Positions 8,661 through 18,800 of a stretch of DNA of 35,991 nucleotides are shown here, piece by piece. The stretch is from Kiritimatiellia bacterium (GTDB lineage Bacteria; Verrucomicrobiota; Kiritimatiellia; CAIQIC01; Lenti-01). The notes beneath the pieces were generated by a model that did not search any database, had not been told where the DNA came from, and saw only the letters and a program-made list of their open reading frames with translations. The DNA lies in the NCBI GenBank assembly GCA_017445365.1, contig JAFSUH010000054.1, positions 1-35,991 of the forward strand, written 5' to 3'. The position numbers and the translations under genes were made by a program. How positions within the stretch are numbered: the first letter of the stretch is position 1; each line of letters begins with the position of its first letter.

Positions 8661-9764
<1,104 letters not shown>

Positions 9765-9789
9765 GCGGGAAAACCGCGAACGGTTCCGG

Positions 9790-9818
9790 ACGCGCGGCGG
9801 AAGCCGCGCGTTTTGTTT
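9790..9818 (+). terminator. Rho-independent terminator after the ABC ATPase gene
   Basis: The stem is ACGCGCGGC / GCCGCGCGT (9790-9798, 9803-9811) with a GGAA tetraloop, followed by TTTTGTTT. It starts 26 bases after the stop codon. Confidence 0.85.
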
Positions 9819-9838
9819 GCGACGGCGGAAGAAAAGAA

Positions 9839-9867
9839 TTGCTTTCCGGCAAGGCGCGTGGCATTTT
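9839..9867 (+). promoter_or_regulatory. Possible promoter of tRNA-Val
   Basis: TTGCTT (9839-9844) is followed after 17 bases by CATTTT (9862-9867). Transcription would begin about 10 bases before the tRNA. The -10 box is weak, so this is tentative, but the preceding terminator means the tRNA needs its own promoter. Confidence 0.4.
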
Positions 9868-9883
9868 CGCTCCCGCTTTTCGC

Positions 9884-9960
<77 letters not shown>

Positions 9961-9966
9961 GTTTCC

Positions 9967-9990
9967 GCCTTCCTTCGGGAAGGCTTTTTT
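9967..9990 (+). terminator. Rho-independent terminator of tRNA-Val
   Basis: GCCTTCC / GGAAGGC with a TTCG tetraloop (9967-9984) is followed by six T and a T-rich run. This is a textbook terminator directly after the tRNA. Confidence 0.92.
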
Positions 9991-10049
9991 CTTTGTTTTT
10001 ATAGTGTTTTTGCATGAAATGCCTGTTTTGGCGTTTCCCGTCTTTTCCC

Positions 10050-10077
10050 TTGACTACCCCTCTTTCCCGCCTAAAAA
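10050..10077 (+). promoter_or_regulatory. Candidate promoter upstream of umuDC
   Basis: TTGACT (10050-10055) and TAAAAA (10072-10077) are separated by 16 bases. This is the best plus-strand match between the tRNA terminator and umuD, but it would give a leader of about 355 bases. It lies just before the first pair of TTCCCGGCACA words, a position where a bound protein could block transcription. It is uncertain because of the long leader. Confidence 0.35.
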
Positions 10078-10084
10078 CGGGGTA

Positions 10085-10154
10085 ATTCCCGGCACATTCC
10101 CGGCACACCTCCAAGAATCCTGTTCCATCGCGCCCTGCTTTGCTGAAATTGCAT
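10085..10154 (+). repeat. Imperfect 70-base direct repeat, copy 1
   Basis: It begins ATTCCCGGCAC and ends with a stretch close to GCGCCCTGCTT-GCTGAAATTGCAT. It aligns without large gaps to the second copy at 10207-10276, roughly three bases in four being identical by eye. The best-kept block is GCGCCCTGCTT plus CTGAA. Confidence 0.65.
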
Positions 10155-10206
10155 ACAAAGACATGGGAAAATGCTGCTGGGAGTTCAATTCCCGGCACAC
10201 CACGCA

Positions 10207-10276
10207 ATTCCCGGCACAATTCCGGCCATACCTTTCAATGGCAATTTCATAGCGCCCTGCTTGACTGAAGTCGCAT
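10207..10276 (+). repeat. Imperfect 70-base direct repeat, copy 2
   Basis: Partner of the copy at 10085-10154, displaced by 122 bases. The two copies probably arose by duplication of an upstream regulatory segment. Neither encodes a convincing peptide. Confidence 0.65.
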
Positions 10277-10439
10277 TTTTGAGGTGCAGGGAACCGTTTC
10301 CGCCTCTCCATTCCGGCTATACCCCACAGCCAAATCCGGCCTCCAATTGCGGCTTGTTTCGCTCTCCTTCCCCGTTCCCGGCAGGGCATGGACGGCGTCG
10401 GACTTCCGCCGGGAGGGCTTTGGGAGTAAGATTTTTTGC

Positions 10440-10934
10440 ATGGAACCCAAACCCACAGACCCCGGCCGGAAGGGCGGGAAGATGCCGAAAGGCGCCCGGA
10501 GGGCTGCCGAGAACGCCAGCAGGATGGAAATCCCCTTCATGGGTGGCGCCGTCGTGGCCGGATTTCCCTCCCCGGCGGAGCAGTACGTGGAGCGGCCTCT
10601 CGATCTCAACGAGCTTCTGGTAGCCAGACCGGCTGCAACCTATTTCGTCCGGGCAGACGGAGACTCGATGGAAGGCGCGGGCATCCTCTCCGGGGATTTG
10701 CTGGTGGTGGACCGGTCCATCGAGGCCAACGACGGGGACATCGTGATTGCGTGCGTAGACAACGAGTTCACCGTCAAAACCCTCCGCAAGAGCCGGAACC
10801 GTGTGTGGCTCGAAGCCGCCAACCCGGCCTACAAGCCCATCCAGTTCGCCGGGGGAATGGAACTGCGCATCTTCGGCGTGGTCACGGCGGTCGTCCACCG
10901 GTTCCACGCCAACGGGAAGCGGTCCGGCGGATGA
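10440..10934 (+). CDS. umuD: UmuD-type mutagenesis protein (S24 peptidase)
   Basis: Subunit of translesion DNA polymerase V, activated by RecA-stimulated self-cleavage. The 164-residue product has the cleavage site Ala40-Gly41 in VVAGFPSP, then the UmuD block [13 protein letters not shown], the nucleophile Ser76 in ADGDSMEG, and the general base Lys113 in FTVKTLRK. These are the Ser-Lys dyad and AG/CG site of the LexA/UmuD family. It lacks a helix-turn-helix DNA-binding domain, so it is UmuD and not LexA. The ATG at 10440 follows GGGAG by about 13 bases; Met15 or Met29 are alternative starts, and the first 30 residues are basic and not conserved. umuC overlaps its stop (ATGA), so the two are coupled. 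SOS control is expected, but I could not identify a LexA box. Confidence 0.93.
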   Translation: MEPKPTDPGRKGGKMPKGARRAAENASRMEIPFMGGAVVAGFPSPAEQYVERPLDLNELLVARPAATYFVRADGDSMEGAGILSGDLLVVDRSIEANDGDIVIACVDNEFTVKTLRKSRNRVWLEAANPAYKPIQFAGGMELRIFGVVTAVVHRFHANGKRSGG

Positions 10935-12211
10935 TTGCCCTGGTCGATGCCAACAACTTCTACGTCTCCTGCGAGCGCGTTTTCGACCCGCGGCTCGAAG
11001 GCAAACCGGTAGCCGTCTTGAGCAACAACGATGGCTGCGTGATTTCCCGCTCGCCGGAATGCAAGGCCCTCGGCATCGAGATGGGGACGCCGTACTTCAA
11101 GCTCAAGGGAACCCCCGGCTTGCTTTTCCGCTCCTCGAACTACGAGCTCTACGGCGACATGTCGGCGCGGATTGCTTCCGTGCTGGGGACCTTCACCCCG
11201 GACGTGGACCAGTATTCCATCGACGAAGCCTTCCTGCATTTCCCGTGGGAAGGCATTGCGAAGCAGTGGGGAGGCTGGGAAGCCCTTGGAGCAGCCATCC
11301 GGGAGCGGGTATTGCGGTGGACGGGCATCCCCTGCGGCGTAGGGTTCGCCAAGACCCGGACCCTTGCCAAAATCGCCAACCACATCGGGAAGAAGCTTCC
11401 GGGAGGAGTCTATGCCATGCCGGGGGATGCAACCGAAGTGCTACGAGGGCTGCCGGTGGATGAGGTGTGGGGCGTCGGGAGGCAACTGAGCGACCGGCTG
11501 ACCCGGGTTGGGATACAGGATGCCTTGGCTCTGTCCACGTGCGGGAAAGAGTTTTTCCGCCGCTGGAGGTTCGCCGTGACATTGGAACGGACCGCAATGG
11601 AACTCCGGGGGATACCGGCCACGGAGGCCGACCCGCTGGAGCGGGAGGACATGCAGTCCGTGGGAGTCTCGCGGATGTTCGGCGAGCCGGTCACGGACCT
11701 GCAAGGGCTGGAAGAGGCGGTCTCGGTGTATGCCGCCGCAGCTGCCGCCAAGCTGCGGAAGGGGAAGATGGTGGCTTCGGTTGCCAACGTGTACGTGCAG
11801 GAATGTGCTCCTCCGGGAACGAACGGGTGGAAGGATGAAAACTGGTGGACCCCATTTCTGTCGAGAACCGTTCCGTTTGAACGGCCCACGTCCGCCACCC
11901 CGGAGATACTGGAAGCGGTCCTGCCCGCCGTGGGGAGGCTCTTCGTGGCAGGGAAACGCTACCGTCGGGCCGGGGTGTTGCTCTCGGGCCTCGAAAAGGC
12001 AGGGCTTGCCGTCGATCTGTTCCACGGAGACCCACGGGAAAGCCCCAAAGCGAAGCTTTCCGCCGCGGCGGATGCCATCAACGCCAAGTTCGGCAGGGGC
12101 AAGGTATTTTTCGCCGCGGAAGGGACGGAGCGGAAGTGGAAGATGAAGCGGGAGATGCTTTCTGGGTGTCCCACGACCCGCTGGGATCAGTTGATGGTTG
12201 CAAAGGCGTAA
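10931..12211 (+). CDS. umuC: DNA polymerase V catalytic subunit UmuC
   Basis: Y-family translesion polymerase of 426 residues that copies damaged DNA with low fidelity. The palm holds [15 protein letters not shown] (Asp6 binds metal) and YSIDEAFL (Asp98, Glu99). [18 protein letters not shown] forms the fingers. [20 protein letters not shown] is the thumb region, followed by the WGVGR helix-hairpin-helix and the C-terminal DUF4113-like end ([38 protein letters not shown]). Length matches E. coli UmuC (422). It overlaps umuD by four bases, so both are made together. It is probably expressed only under DNA damage. A GCGA-loop hairpin (12236-12251) follows the stop, without a U-tract. Confidence 0.96.
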   Translation: MIALVDANNFYVSCERVFDPRLEGKPVAVLSNNDGCVISRSPECKALGIEMGTPYFKLKGTPGLLFRSSNYELYGDMSARIASVLGTFTPDVDQYSIDEAFLHFPWEGIAKQWGGWEALGAAIRERVLRWTGIPCGVGFAKTRTLAKIANHIGKKLPGGVYAMPGDATEVLRGLPVDEVWGVGRQLSDRLTRVGIQDALALSTCGKEFFRRWRFAVTLERTAMELRGIPATEADPLEREDMQSVGVSRMFGEPVTDLQGLEEAVSVYAAAAAAKLRKGKMVASVANVYVQECAPPGTNGWKDENWWTPFLSRTVPFERPTSATPEILEAVLPAVGRLFVAGKRYRRAGVLLSGLEKAGLAVDLFHGDPRESPKAKLSAAADAINAKFGRGKVFFAAEGTERKWKMKREMLSGCPTTRWDQLMVAKA

Positions 12212-12807
12212 AAGAGTCCCCTTGCCGGGATGCCGGGCAAAGCGATTTGCCTACTTTCCCGGTCGGAATGACAGCTTGCCGCGGGGCGGGGGCTTTTGGC
12301 AAAGTAGCGTTGAAAGCGTGGGGATTCCCCGCGCATTGTGTCCACCCCTCGGAGAACCGCCCCACCCCGGAACCCTATCCTGACAACCGATTTTTAGCGA
12401 ATCTGCTAAACGACGCCACACCGGAAAAAGTACCACCATTTCCACGTCGTTCTTCCGAACAAGGCCATAGGTCTTGTCTTGGTCCAGTAGCAGAACGTGC
12501 CCAACCGGGCGCGTTTCCCTCCATGTGTTCAACACGGGCCTGTGGTACGGCCTCCGAAGCGAGCATGGATTCGGGAACGCGCTTTTTCGTTTCCATGCGG
12601 TCGCGAGGCGGACGCAACGCGCGCCATGGAAGCCATCCTGACAACAGCACATCGACAACCGAAGTCCCGCCAACGGGGGCGGGACGGGCAGGGGGCACAA
12701 CTTTTCCGGGCCGGTTTTGTCAGACGGGCCTTTCCACGCGGGCATGAAATCGCAACGGACCATTCCCGAAAGCCCCGGCCATGCATTTTCCCATCCAAGG
12801 AGCAACC
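12212..12807. other. Gene-free region between umuC and the giant repeat protein
   Basis: About 600 bases hold no convincing gene; open frames on both strands run into umuC or the repeat gene as shadows. I see a hairpin GGCAAA-GCGA-TTTGCC (12236-12251) just after umuC, a perfect inverted repeat TTTAGC-GAATCT-GCTAAA (12393-12410), and a hairpin TCCCGCC / GGCGGGA (12665-12684). None has a U-tract. The promoter of the following gene must be here, but I could not place it with confidence. This may be decayed coding DNA. Confidence 0.5.
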
Positions 12808-15800
12808 ATGAATCCCATGAAACACGTGAAACAATGGATGAAGTTGGCAATCGTGCTGGCCGCGGCGTTTGGTTTGATCCCGAGAGCCTTGGCGTACTAC
12901 ACGGCAACGGTAGGCGGGGTGACTTGGAAGTACACGGTTTCAGACGGCAATGCTTCAATCGGAGGTGGATACGACAAGAGCTCGTTTGCTTACATTCCTG
13001 CCATACCGACTGCGACCACCGGTGCCATCACGATTCCCTCCACCCTGGGCGAGTATCGCGTGACCCGCATCGACCATGGGGCGTTTCGCGGTTGCAGCGG
13101 GTTGACGGGCGTGTCGATACCCGACAGCGTGACGAGCATCGGAAACTATGCGTTTCGCGATTGCCGCAGCCTCACGGGCGTGACGATTCCCGACGGCGTG
13201 ACGAGCATCGGGGAGTATGCGTTTTACGGTTGCGGTGGTCTGACGAACGTGACGATCCCCGACGGCGTGACGAGCATCGGGGAGTATGCGTTTTACGGTT
13301 GCGGTGGTCTGACGAACGTGACGATCCCCGACGGCGTGACGAGAATAGCATACTATGCGTTTAGCGGTTGCACAAATCTGACGAGCGTGTCGATACCCGA
13401 CAGTGTGACAGACATCGTGGAGGATGCGTTTTATGGATGCACAGGGCTGACGAGCGTGTCGATACCCGACAGCGTGACGAGCATCGGAGGGAGTGCGTTT
13501 TACGGTTGCAGCGGGCTTCAAAGCGTGACGATTCCAAACAGCGTGACGAGCATCAGAACCAACGTTTTTTTGGGGTGCAGCGGGCTGACGAACGTGATGA
13601 TTGGCAACAGCGTGACGAACATCGGGAGTTCTGCGTTTGGCGAGTGCACCGGGCTTCAAAGCGTGACGATTCCAAACAGCCTGAGGAGTATCGGGAAGGA
13701 TGCGTTTACCAACTGTACCGCGCTGGCGGCCGTGAACATCCACGACTTGACGGCGTGGTGCGGGATTTCGTTCGGAAGTGCCAACGCCAATCCGCTCTCT
13801 TACGCCAAACATCTCTATGTGGACGGCGAAGAAGTGAAAAACTTGGTGATTCCAGACAGCGTGACGAGCATCGGGGAGTATGCGTTTTACGGTTGCAGCG
13901 GGTTGACGAGCGTGACGATACCCGACAGCGTGACAAGCATCGGACAGTATGCGTTTTACGGTTGCAGCGGACTTGTGGACGCCTCGCTTCCCGACAGTTT
14001 GCCCGTCATCCGCGTGTGCACTTTTTACGCCTGCTCCAAGTTGCAGCACGTAACGATACCCGACAGCGTGACGAACATCGGGGTATCCGCTTTTTCCCGT
14101 TGCGGGAAGCTTGAGTCGGTCGTCATCGGCAGCGGAGTGAAGAAACTCGATAGCGCGGCATTTTACGCATGCAGCAACCTGACGGACATAACCATTCCCC
14201 GGAGCGTGACAACTATCGCTACAAATGCGTTTAGCGGTTGCACCGGGCTGACATCGGTCGAGATTTCCCAATATGTCTGCGACCGGCGTCTGTCCACCGT
14301 GTTCCCGTCGGCATACGCCAGCATCACGAATGCCGTGATTGGAGGCGGGGTGACAAGTATCGGGGGCACGTTTTACAATTGCAGCGGGCTTCAAAGCGTG
14401 ACGATACCCGACAGCGTGACGAGCATCGAGACTAACGCATTTTCCGGTTGCAGCGGATTGCGGTCGGTGGTCGTGCCGCAATGCGTTTGTTCGTCGAAGA
14501 TGTCCTCCGTGTTCCCGGCTGCCTATTCCAACATCACGGAGGTCGTTATTGGCGCGGGGGTGACGAGCATCGGAACCAACGTGTTTTCCGGGTGCACCGG
14601 GCTTCAAAGCGTGACGATTCCCGACAGCATGACGAGCATCGGGAGCTATGCGTTTTCCGGGTGCACCGGACTGACGGCGGTTTACATCCACGACTTGGCG
14701 GCATGGTGCGGGATTTCGTTCGGAGACAATCCGCTCTCTTACGCCAAACATCTCTACCTGGACGGGGAAGAAGTGCCGCTAACCGGCGATTTCGAGATTC
14801 CCGACGGCGTGACGAGTATCGGAACTTATGCGTTTTCCGGTTGCACCGGCCTAACGGGCATGACGATTCCCAATAGCGTGACGAACATCGGGTATGGGGC
14901 GTTTTACGAGTGCAGCGGAATTACGAACGTGACGATTCCCAATAGCGTGACGAGCATCGGAACTTATGCGTTTCGCGGTTGCAGCGGGCTTACGAGCTTG
15001 GTGATTCCCAATAGCGTAACGAGCATCGGGAGTTCTGCGTTTTACGATTGCAACGGGCTGAAATCGGTCGAGATTCCCCAATATGTCTGCAATCGGCGCC
15101 TATCCTCCGTGTTCCCGTGGGTATACACCGCCATCACAAATGCCGTGATTGGAGACGGGGTGACAAGCATCGGGGGCACGTTTTACAATTGCAGCGGGCT
15201 TCAAAGCGTGACGATACCCGACAGCGTGACGAGCATCGGGGAGGAAGCGTTTTACGGTTGCACAAACCTGACGAATGTGACGATACCCGACAGCGTGACG
15301 AGCATCGGGATGAATGCGTTTTTGGGTTGCAGCGGCCTGACGGCGGTTTACATCCACGACTTGGCGGCATGGTGCGGGATTAAGTTCGGAGGCAATCCGC
15401 TCTCTTACGCCAAACATCTCTATCTGGACGGGGAAGAAGTAAAAGACTTGGTGATTCCCGACGGCGTGACGAGTATCGGGAATCGCGCGTTTTCCGGTTG
15501 CATGGGGCTGACGAGCGTGTCGATTCCCAATAGCGTGACGAACATCGGGTATGGGGCATTTTCCGGTTGCACCGGACTGACGAGCGTGACGATACCCGAC
15601 AGCGTGACGAGTATCGGGAATGATGTGTTTGCCGGTTGCAGTGGGTTGACGAGCGTGACGATACCCGACAGCGTGACGAGCATCGGGTATGAGGCGTTTT
15701 ACGGTTGCAGCGGTCTTGCAAGCGTGTCAATCGGCAGCGGTGTGACGAACATCGGGGAGTATGCGTTTCGCGGTTGCAGCGGGTTGACGGGTGTGACGAT

Positions 15801-18800
15801 TCCCGACGGCGTGACGAGCATCGGAGGGAGTGCGTTTTACGGTTGCAGCGGGCTGACGCGCGTGATGATTGGCGGTGGTGTGACGAACATCGGAAAATAT
15901 GCGTTTTCCGGTTGCGGCGAGCTGCGGCTCCTTTGCGCTCCGGCGGCATTGGAAGGAACGTCAATGCTTTCCAATGCAGGCATCACGTCGTGGTGCCGGG
16001 TGGTTTACGGGGAGACGGAAACCGTGGACGGCGTGACGTGGGCGTACACCACGGCCGACGGAAAAGCGACCGTGGCGGGGTCTTATCCCTCCGAAGGGGC
16101 TCTGGCGATTCCGTCCACGCTGGGAGGGCTTCCGGTGACAGGTATCGGATACGATGCGTTCAAGTCCTGCACCGGTCTTGCGGCGGTGGACATTCCCGAC
16201 AGCGTGGCGAACATCGCATCAACCGCGTTTTTCGGTTGCACCGGGCTCCAAAGCGCAACGATTCCGCAATGCGTTTGCCTGTCGCGGTTGAGCGACGTTT
16301 TCCCGGATGCGTACGCGACTCTTGTAGAAGTGGTCATCCGCGACGGGGTGACGGCCATCGGGGCCTATGCTTTCGCGGGATGTGCGGGATTGGCCCCGCT
16401 GGACATTCCCGACAGCGTGGCAACGATCGGAAGCGGTGCGTTTGCCGGTTGCGACGGGCTGCCTGCGGTCCACATTTCAGACTTGGCGGCGTGGTGCGGC
16501 ATTTCGTTTGCGGATGCGACAGCCAATCCGCTCCATTTCGCCCACCACCTCCATCTGAACGGCGAGGAAGTGACGGAGTTGGCGATTCCCGACGGGGTGA
16601 CGAGCATCGGGAGTCATGCGTTCAACGGAGGAAGCTGCTTCACAAGGGTGGAGATTCCCGACAGCGTGACGGAAATCGCCGCAACCGCCTTTGCGGGATG
16701 CACCGAGTTGCAGTCGGTGGTGGTTCCGCAGAGCGTTTGCTCGTCGCGGCTTTCCACCGTTTTTCCGGATGCGTACGCGACCATTCCGGAGCTGGTCATC
16801 CGCGACGGGGTGACGGCCATCGGGACAAACGCGTTTGCCGGCTGCACCGGGCTTCAAAGCGTGACGATTCCGGCCTGTGTCGCTTCTTCGCAGCTTTCCA
16901 CGGTTTTTCCTGATGCGTACACGACGCTTTCGGAAGTCGTGATTTGCGACGGGGCGATAATCATCGGCGAACGGGCGTTCGCCGGATGCGCCGGGTTGGT
17001 GTCGGTGGACATTCCGGCCAGCGTGACCGCCATCGGCGCACATGCCTTCGAGGGGTGCAGTTCGCTCCGGGCGGTTGCCCTCCCGGCAAGCGTGACGCGC
17101 ATCGAAGAAGGGACGTTTTCCGGCTGTACCGGGCTGGTGGGCATAAGGATTCCCGACGGCGTGACGTACATCGGCGACGAAGCCTTTGCCGGATGCATCG
17201 CGCTGGCAGAGGTAGTCATCCCGGACGGGTTGGAAACCATCGGGGATGACGCCTTCCAAGGGTGCGAAGCGCTGGCCAGCATCCACGCGCCGGAGTCGCT
17301 GGTGGATTGGGGCCTCCGGTCCCTGCCACCCGCGATGCAGGCGAACTTGGAATATGATGCGGACGGGTTCCTGATTCTCAACAACTGGGTGTTGGGGTAC
17401 CGGAATCCGGCGGCGTCGGCTTTGGCACTTCCGGCGGGAACCGTCGGCATCGGGAACCATGCGCTGGCGGACTTCTGGGACCTGGAGACGGTGGAGATGC
17501 CGGATTCGCTCCGCTACATCGGCCGCGGCGCCTTCGAGACGAACACATACCTCGACAACGTCGTGATTCCGGACGGGGTGGAGTGGATCCGGGACGGGGC
17601 TTTCCAAAGCTGCACGTACATGCGGGAGCTCCGGATCGGGGAGAGCGTGGAGCACATCGGGCGGGAATCGTTCGCGAAGTGCACGCAACTGGCGACCCTG
17701 ACGGTCCCCGACAGCGTGACGGACATCGGTGACGCCGCCTTTTCCGCTTGCCGACGCCTGCTTTCGGCGAAGCTGCCGCTTGGGCTCGAAACGGCGGGGA
17801 CGAACCTCTTCGCGGGATGCACGAATCTGACGGGGGTGACGATGCCGACGCACGCTTTCTCGGCGGAAAGGCTGTTCGAGGGACAAACCGCGAAATTGAA
17901 GGCCGTGACGGTGGCGGGAGGCGAGACGGTGCTTTGTTCCAATGTCTTCAAGGGCTGTACCTACCTTGCCGACGTGACGTTGCCGGACGGCGTGGAGGAA
18001 ATCGGCGCGGAAGCGTTTTCCTCCTGCCGCTCGCTGGCGGGACTCGAATTGCCGGGAACGCTGGAGCGGATCGGCGAACGGGCTTTTGCGGGATGCAGTG
18101 CGCTTGCGGCAATCGTGCTGCCGGATTCCGTGACGGAGTTGGGGACGAAGACCTTCCTCGATTGCACGTCGCTCGCAAACGTGACCCTTCCGCGATCGAT
18201 TGCATTCCTGCCGGATTGCGTGTTCGAGGGGTGCCGGAAACTTTCCTCGATGGTGGTGCCCGCGTCGGTGTCGAATCTGGGAAAGAGCATCGGCAATTGG
18301 TTCAAGACGCTCTACTATCTCGGCAACGCCCCGGCCTACGACGCGGAGACCTACACGCCGCGGTCGGCGTCGCTGACGACATACGTGGCGCGGGGGACGC
18401 GGGGATGGGACGGGATTCCCTCCTCGCGGGATTTGCCGGATTCGTGGATCGGCTGCCCCATCGCGTTCTGGGAACCCAACCGCTTCGACGCGACCTTCGA
18501 CGCGAACGGCGGAACGTTCCCCGACGGGGCGGCGACCTACGCCTGCGAGCAGATTACCGGCGTCGCCTACGCCCTGCCGCCGTACGAACCGGCGCTGGAG
18601 GGGGCGGACTTCGACGGATGGTGGACCGACCCGGCGGAAGGTGCTCCCATCAAAGCGACGACGCAGGTGAACGAAACGCGCGAAATCACCTTCTACGCGC
18701 ACTGGAAGGGTTCGCCCGTCCCGGTGACGGTGCGGTTCAACGCGAACGGAGGGACGGTCGTGCCGACGGAGGGAACCTATCGGGCGACGATGCCCTACGG

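Larger units (their letters stand above)
9991..10439. other. Gene-free region before umuD with nested direct repeats
   Basis: There is no credible gene in about 450 bases; the open frames here have no recognisable protein features. The DNA is visibly more AT-rich than the flanks up to about 10280. It contains four exact copies of the word TTCCCGGCACA (10086-10096, 10097-10107, 10189-10199, 10208-10218), the first two abutting. It also holds two imperfect 70-base direct repeats and a possible promoter (10050-10077). It probably holds the control region for umuDC. Confidence 0.6.

Noticed and set aside
10170-10203. GGGAGTTCAATTCCC plus CACACCA as a tRNA 3' fragment or attachment site
   Set aside because: A proper T-stem with TTC at the loop start does not pair, there is no acceptor match to tRNA-Val, and the segment belongs to the TTCCCGGCACA repeat series.
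12251-14751. Long minus-strand open frames opposite the start of the giant repeat gene
   Set aside because: They mirror the LRR repeats (RHAVGYRHALKP-like periodic sequence) and have no ribosome site; the plus-strand frame has a signal peptide and Shine-Dalgarno sequence.
13000-15900. Regular 69-base repeats as a CRISPR-like array
   Set aside because: The repeats are in-frame coding LRR units without unique spacers, and no cas genes are near.
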